Shown piece after piece: positions 31,409 through 35,045 of a stretch of DNA of 35,045 nt. Made by a program: the position numbers and the translations under genes. How positions within the stretch are numbered: the stretch's first letter is position 1; each line of letters starts with the position of its first letter. Source of the stretch: Alphaproteobacteria bacterium (GTDB lineage: Bacteria > Pseudomonadota > Alphaproteobacteria > Micavibrionales > Micavibrionaceae); contig JAIOYC010000006.1 in the NCBI GenBank assembly GCA_021741325.1, positions 1 through 35,045 on the forward strand, written 5' to 3'. The notes under the pieces are model-generated. The model did not search any database and had not been told where the DNA came from. It worked only from the letters and a program-made list of their open reading frames with translations.

Positions 31409-32410
31409 CTATCCTATATCCACCCTTCGTCCCGTTCCAGCCGATTCATGGACGGCCAGCGCGGTTTTTAGTCCCATCAGGGCTTCACGACCATTCAGCA
31501 AGAATGACGGTTTATTTGGGTCTTTCAGAACGGCTATAAAATGCTCCATGAGCTCCACATACATGCAAGAAGCATCCAGGGCGTGATCTTGCAAAAGAGT
31601 TTCCCAGACCGCCGTATCCGCACGGTAGATTTTCACGGTGCATTGTTCCGGAGCTTTTCCTTCGCTATTCCAGACCAGAGTGCCCTTGGAGCCCACGATT
31701 TCGCAACCGCGACGCTTGAATTTCTGAAGATAATCGAGATGAATTTCACTACGGATATTATTTTTATGCTTCATTATAATAGTGGCATAATCCTCGACAT
31801 CAATTTCAAGATCGCTGCATTTATCCGCATCGCACAACACGCTCTCCACGGGCCCAAAGAAATTGCTCAAATAGTCGATCTCGTGAATGGCATCGAGGAT
31901 CACCCCGCCGCCCTGTTTTTTCTGCGCACAGTATAACGTCCGGTAATCCGCACCGGGTCTCATATTGGGAAGGTAATTCCCGTATTGCGAGCGCGCGCAA
32001 TAAATGTCACCGATCCGGTCCAGATTTTCATGCAGGGTTTTAATGGCCGGATGAAAACGCATGTTACAGACCACATGAATGGATTTTTTATTTTTTTCCG
32101 CGTGCTGCAAAAAATTTTCTACGCCTTCGGTCGAATTCGAAATCGGCTTTTCGATCAGCACATGTGCGCCCGCATCCACGGCCCTGCACGCCAGAGCAAT
32201 ATGGGTATGATGCGGTGTGGCAATTATCACGCCGTCGGGCGCCCAGTTTAAGGCTTCTTCAAGCCTATTGAAACTGGAAGCTCCACTCTCATGCGCGGCC
32301 TGTGCGGACAATTGAATATTTTCATCAAATATACCGCCCTGCGCATGGCTCAAAGCGTTTGCAATATGCCGTCGTCCGATGGACCCTGCGCCGAGAACAA
32401 GGATTTTCAT
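31409..32410 (-). CDS. Gfo/Idh/MocA-family oxidoreductase
   Basis: This 333-residue NAD(P)-dependent sugar dehydrogenase-like protein has the Rossmann motif LVLGAGSIGRRH at 4-15, GVIIATPHHTHIALA, and HVLIEKPIS with the Lys of the EKP triad. A long alpha/beta C-terminal domain includes GGGVILDAIHEIDYL, with the catalytic-site Asp and His spaced in the family's usual DxxxH style. It overlaps the CMP-sugar synthetase by four bases and is followed by the aminotransferase after 4 bases. It may oxidise a hydroxyl on a nonulosonate precursor. The substrate is unknown. Confidence 0.87.
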   Translation of the reverse strand: MKILVLGAGSIGRRHIANALSHAQGGIFDENIQLSAQAAHESGASSFNRLEEALNWAPDGVIIATPHHTHIALACRAVDAGAHVLIEKPISNSTEGVENFLQHAEKNKKSIHVVCNMRFHPAIKTLHENLDRIGDIYCARSQYGNYLPNMRPGADYRTLYCAQKKQGGGVILDAIHEIDYLSNFFGPVESVLCDADKCSDLEIDVEDYATIIMKHKNNIRSEIHLDYLQKFKRRGCEIVGSKGTLVWNSEGKAPEQCTVKIYRADTAVWETLLQDHALDASCMYVELMEHFIAVLKDPNKPSFLLNGREALMGLKTALAVHESAGTGRRVDIG

Positions 32411-33084
32411 GCACTCCCCGCTTGCCGGATGGCAAAGAACCGGGCCAGATCGAGATCCAGCGATTCGTCGATATCCTGCGACCGCTCACGCGGCATAATG
32501 TGTGCGCGCATTCCCGGACCGTAAAAGATTTTGTGGTTTTTAAATGCCGGAACGGAAACGGCGTAGGTGCTGCCATTATCCACGACAAGCGGGTCGATAT
32601 CGGAGGCCCGGCGATTAACCAGATCAGGCCAGAAGGGCTTGATAAAACCGTCCTGTCCAGCTTTGAGCGCCTGATGCGGGGGCATGTCGTAGCGGGTGGC
32701 CGCGATGGAAAAATCGCACCAGCCCGGCTTGATCAGATTCACGACGGCCACGATGTCCTCTGTCGTGCGCAACGGCGCGGTCGCATAGAGCACGCATAAG
32801 ATATCGCAGGAATTCCGATCCAGAAATTCAAGGCAGACCTCTCGCACGCTTGCCTGGTCCGTAGCAAGCGCGGGCGAGCGATCATCAATTTCTGCGCCGT
32901 ATTCAAGCGCGATCTTTCGGATTTCAGGGTCTTCCGTGGAAACCACCACACGCTCAAACAATCCCGTTTCCCGCGCAGCCTGGATAGTCCACGCAATAAT
33001 AGGCTTACCCAAAAAATCGAGGATGTTTTTCCGCGGCAGGCGCTTGGACCCCCCGCGCGCGGGGATCAGGGCTACGCGGCGCAT
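32407..33084 (-). CDS. CMP-nonulosonate (acylneuraminate) cytidylyltransferase
   Basis: This enzyme activates a nonulosonic acid with CTP to its CMP form. The 225-residue protein starts ALIPARGGSKRLPRKNILDF, the family signature, followed by VVSTEDPEI and the acidic metal-site region around DID. It overlaps the divergent NeuB-like gene by 13 bases, so the two are a unit. The segment near residue 165-175 reads DNGSTYAVS. As I recall, PseF proteins carry a DAGQFY-type sequence in that region, so specificity for pseudaminic acid is uncertain and I give no gene symbol. It is either a shared CMP-synthetase for both sugars or specific for the second sugar. Confidence 0.9.
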   Translation of the reverse strand: MRRVALIPARGGSKRLPRKNILDFLGKPIIAWTIQAARETGLFERVVVSTEDPEIRKIALEYGAEIDDRSPALATDQASVREVCLEFLDRNSCDILCVLYATAPLRTTEDIVAVVNLIKPGWCDFSIAATRYDMPPHQALKAGQDGFIKPFWPDLVNRRASDIDPLVVDNGSTYAVSVPAFKNHKIFYGPGMRAHIMPRERSQDIDESLDLDLARFFAIRQAGSA

Positions 33085-34181
33085 GCCTTATCCGCGGGCT
33101 GGGAAAAATCCTGCCATGTCAGGCGGTGGCTTGAAGGAAGATCGGCGGTGAACACCGCATCCATAAGGCCGTCATACATTTCTGGCCCGATTCCAAAACC
33201 GGGACGGCGGAATTCCACCTTTACATCCCGTAGGCGCTGGCCTTTTTTGGCTCCCTCTGCCAGGAAGATGCTGCGGCGGATCGCCATGCGCTTTTCCCGT
33301 TCCGCAGGCTGTAAAATACGGCGCGGCGCGCCCATGGCGGTTTCCACGTCGCGGATAATTTTTACGAAAGACGCCATTTCAGACGGCTCCAGGGACATGA
33401 TATGTTCGACGCTGGGCGTGGTGCGGTCCAGCGTAATGGTTTTCTCAACCAGATTGGCTCCAATCGAAATCGCCGCAATATCCATTTCCCATCCCGGCAC
33501 ATGATCTGAATAGGCCGTCGGATACCCGAACATCTGTTTGAGCGTCAGGATGATCCGCAAATTCACGCTATCCAGTCGCGCGGGATAACCCGTGGGACAT
33601 TGGTGGATGATGATGTTCTCATTGCCCTCGCGCCGGATCACGTCGATAGCGGTTTCAATCTCCCCCAGCGAGGAATTCCCAGTATCGAGCTGCAAGCACA
33701 TCCCGGTTTTGGCCGCCATGCGAATCAGCGGAATATGGTTCACATCCGCCGACGCGATCTTGATGGAATCGCATTTCAATTCTTCCAGAAGACGGATTTC
33801 ATCCTCAAACCCGATCGTGGCGAAAAAGGCCAAACCCAAAGAATCGCTGTATTTCTTAAGATCACGCCATTCATCCTTTGAAAGCGCGCGGCGGGCCAGA
33901 ATGTCGTAGAGAGGCTCACTCACAGTTTCGGTCTTGCCCGTCTCGCGGTCCACGAGAATGTCGTAGGTAAAGAGCTGTTTCTTGTCCGCAACCAGCCGAT
34001 CGGGATCGATGATCTGGAATTTCACCGCGTCCGCGCCAGCCTCGGCGGCCAGATGGACAAGCTTTTTGGCGCTGTCCAAACCGTCATGGGTCGGTCCGGC
34101 CTCATAGGTGATAAAGCACGGATGTCCATCGCCAATCACACGCGCTCCGAAAGTCACCGTTTTTTGTTCCGTCTGATGCAT
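33072..34181 (-). CDS. Second, divergent NeuB-family synthase
   Basis: The 369-residue protein has the sialic acid synthase layout: PEP-condensing barrel and a C-terminal SAF domain (about 300-350). Barrel motifs are TYEAGPTHDG at 25-34, AGADAVKFQIIDPDRL, DSIKIASADVNH, LDTGNSSLGEI and HQCPTGYP. His227 in YSDHVPG matches one metal ligand of NeuB. The second, in the usual EKHFTLD, is Thr248 here (EKTITLD). It lacks the TPWEWH motif of PseI. It overlaps the CMP-synthetase by 13 bases and shares a base with the pseC stop. It probably condenses phosphoenolpyruvate with a different hexosamine than PseI, or has changed metal chemistry. Product is unknown. Confidence 0.87.
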   Translation of the reverse strand: MHQTEQKTVTFGARVIGDGHPCFITYEAGPTHDGLDSAKKLVHLAAEAGADAVKFQIIDPDRLVADKKQLFTYDILVDRETGKTETVSEPLYDILARRALSKDEWRDLKKYSDSLGLAFFATIGFEDEIRLLEELKCDSIKIASADVNHIPLIRMAAKTGMCLQLDTGNSSLGEIETAIDVIRREGNENIIIHQCPTGYPARLDSVNLRIILTLKQMFGYPTAYSDHVPGWEMDIAAISIGANLVEKTITLDRTTPSVEHIMSLEPSEMASFVKIIRDVETAMGAPRRILQPAEREKRMAIRRSIFLAEGAKKGQRLRDVKVEFRRPGFGIGPEMYDGLMDAVFTADLPSSHRLTWQDFSQPADKACAA

Positions 34182-35045
34182 CAGATCCTCAAAATCGTTT
34201 TTAATTCTTCAACCACATAGGCCGCGTTTTCATCGCTCATCGACGGATATAACGGCAGGGACAGTGTGCGGGCATAATAAGCCTCTGCTCCGGGGAGCGC
34301 AATGTCCCCATAACGTTTCTTGTAATAGGGTTGCTGATGCACAGGAATGTAGTGAACCTGCGTGCCGATGCCCTTGTCCTTCAGGGCGCTCATCAGCGCC
34401 GCGCGGCCCATCCCGGCCTTTTCAAAGTCAATTTGCACTGCATAGAGGTGCCAGGCAGGGTCGGAATACCCATTGCGCGCGGGAATATTGACCAGAGAAG
34501 CGAGGGGCTCCAAAAAGCCGTCATAAAGATCCGCCAGCGCCCGGCGGCGCGCGACAAAGGCCGGAAGCTTTTTAAGCTGCGAAACACCCAGGGCGCACTG
34601 GATATCCGTCATGCGGTGATTGAATCCCAGATCCGGCATTTCATACATCCACGGGCCCTTATCAGGTGTAAAGATCATACCGTGGTGGCGCAAGCGCTTC
34701 ATGAGCGCCGCTTTTTCCGGGTCATTCGTGGTCACCGCGCCGCCCTCGCCCGTGGCGATGGTTTTTACCGGATGAAAGGAAAAGGTCGAGAGATCTTCAT
34801 AAAAGCCTGCACCGACAGGTTTTCCGTTCACGCTCCCCCCGATCGCGTGGCATGAATCCGCTACAACGGAAAGCCCGTGCCGGTCGGCGACCTCCCGAAG
34901 GCCCCTCAGATCCACACCCAATCCTTTCAGATGCACGGGGAAAACCGCGCGCGGTTTTAAGCCGCCACAGCGGGATAGGGCTTCTTCCAGATGTTCCGGT
35001 CCCATAAGCCCCGTGACCGGATCGACATCCGAAAACACAACTTCC
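34181..35045 (-). CDS. pseC: DegT/DnrJ/EryC1-type sugar aminotransferase, PseC-like (N-terminus outside window)
   Basis: The protein adds an amino group to C4 of the UDP-4-keto sugar made by PseB, using PLP and glutamate. The visible part has ADSCHAIGG, the Schiff-base Lys in STFSFHPVKTIATGEGGAV, YEMPDLGFNHRMTDIQCALG, and the C-terminal HYIPVHQQPYYKKRYG. A start inside the window (GTG at 35038) would cut away the N-terminal part of the fold, and the frame is open to the last base, so the gene is 5'-truncated by the window. Pseudaminic-type function is judged from these motifs and from pseG and pseI downstream. A LegC-like specificity cannot be fully excluded. Confidence 0.87.
   Translation of the reverse strand, partial: EVVFSDVDPVTGLMGPEHLEEALSRCGGLKPRAVFPVHLKGLGVDLRGLREVADRHGLSVVADSCHAIGGSVNGKPVGAGFYEDLSTFSFHPVKTIATGEGGAVTTNDPEKAALMKRLRHHGMIFTPDKGPWMYEMPDLGFNHRMTDIQCALGVSQLKKLPAFVARRRALADLYDGFLEPLASLVNIPARNGYSDPAWHLYAVQIDFEKAGMGRAALMSALKDKGIGTQVHYIPVHQQPYYKKRYGDIALPGAEAYYARTLSLPLYPSMSDENAAYVVEELKTILRI

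Noticed and set aside
1-35045. CRISPR arrays, insertion sequences, prophage or replication origin
   Set aside because: No regularly spaced repeats, transposase or integrase motifs, phage genes or DnaA-box clusters were seen.

Overview
The window looks like chromosomal DNA of an alphaproteobacterium, moderately GC-rich and densely coded. Support comes from the mix of families: a PhaR-type PHA regulator with a thiolase, a YejB-type permease, an RHH_4 protein coupled to dapB, SdhE, a DmdC-like acyl-CoA dehydrogenase and a TcpQ-C protein. The tRNA-His keeps the ordinary G-1:C73 pair. As I recall, many derived alphaproteobacteria have lost it, so a Rhodospirillales- or Micavibrio-like lineage fits better, but I cannot place it exactly. 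No insertion sequence, phage, CRISPR array or origin was seen, and no gene-free stretch exceeds 300 bases.

Layout. 1-5.2 kb is housekeeping: the 5' end of panD, a small OmpA-like protein, yejB, an RHH protein coupled to dapB, hisA-hisF, nnrD and tRNA-His. 5.3-9.1 kb holds an orphan gene, glnA and a long proline-rich, coiled-coil TcpQ-C protein. 9.2-14.2 kb is a polyhydroxyalkanoate region: phaR diverges from a short PHA-synthase-like gene, followed by a thiolase, a GNAT acetyltransferase, an alpha/beta hydrolase and a small unknown gene. 14.2-17.9 kb on the minus strand is rpmG followed by an O-antigen ligase/polymerase-like protein, a GT4 glycosyltransferase and a Wzz-like protein. 18.0-25.4 kb has sdhE-xthA, an orphan beta-rich protein, a tetR-mscS-mnmA run with overlapping ends, an acyl-CoA dehydrogenase behind a 27-base palindrome, and another orphan. 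25.5-35.0 kb is one tightly packed minus-strand operon for nonulosonic (sialic-like) acids with pheS at its end.

The last region is the most interesting. Reading downstream it runs pseC (cut by the window edge), a divergent NeuB-family synthase, a CMP-sugar synthetase, a Gfo/Idh dehydrogenase, a class III aminotransferase, a methyltransferase, pseG, a formyltransferase and pseI; junctions range from a 13-base overlap to a 4-base gap. Pseudaminic-acid genes therefore flank an internal module with its own synthase. That synthase has Thr where the usual metal-binding His of NeuB lies. A formyltransferase sits where the acetyltransferase PseH would be expected. My inference is that the operon makes an N-formylated pseudaminic acid and a second, possibly undescribed, amino-modified nonulosonate, for flagellin or surface glycans. 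pseB, pseH and any glycosyl transfer step are not visible here.
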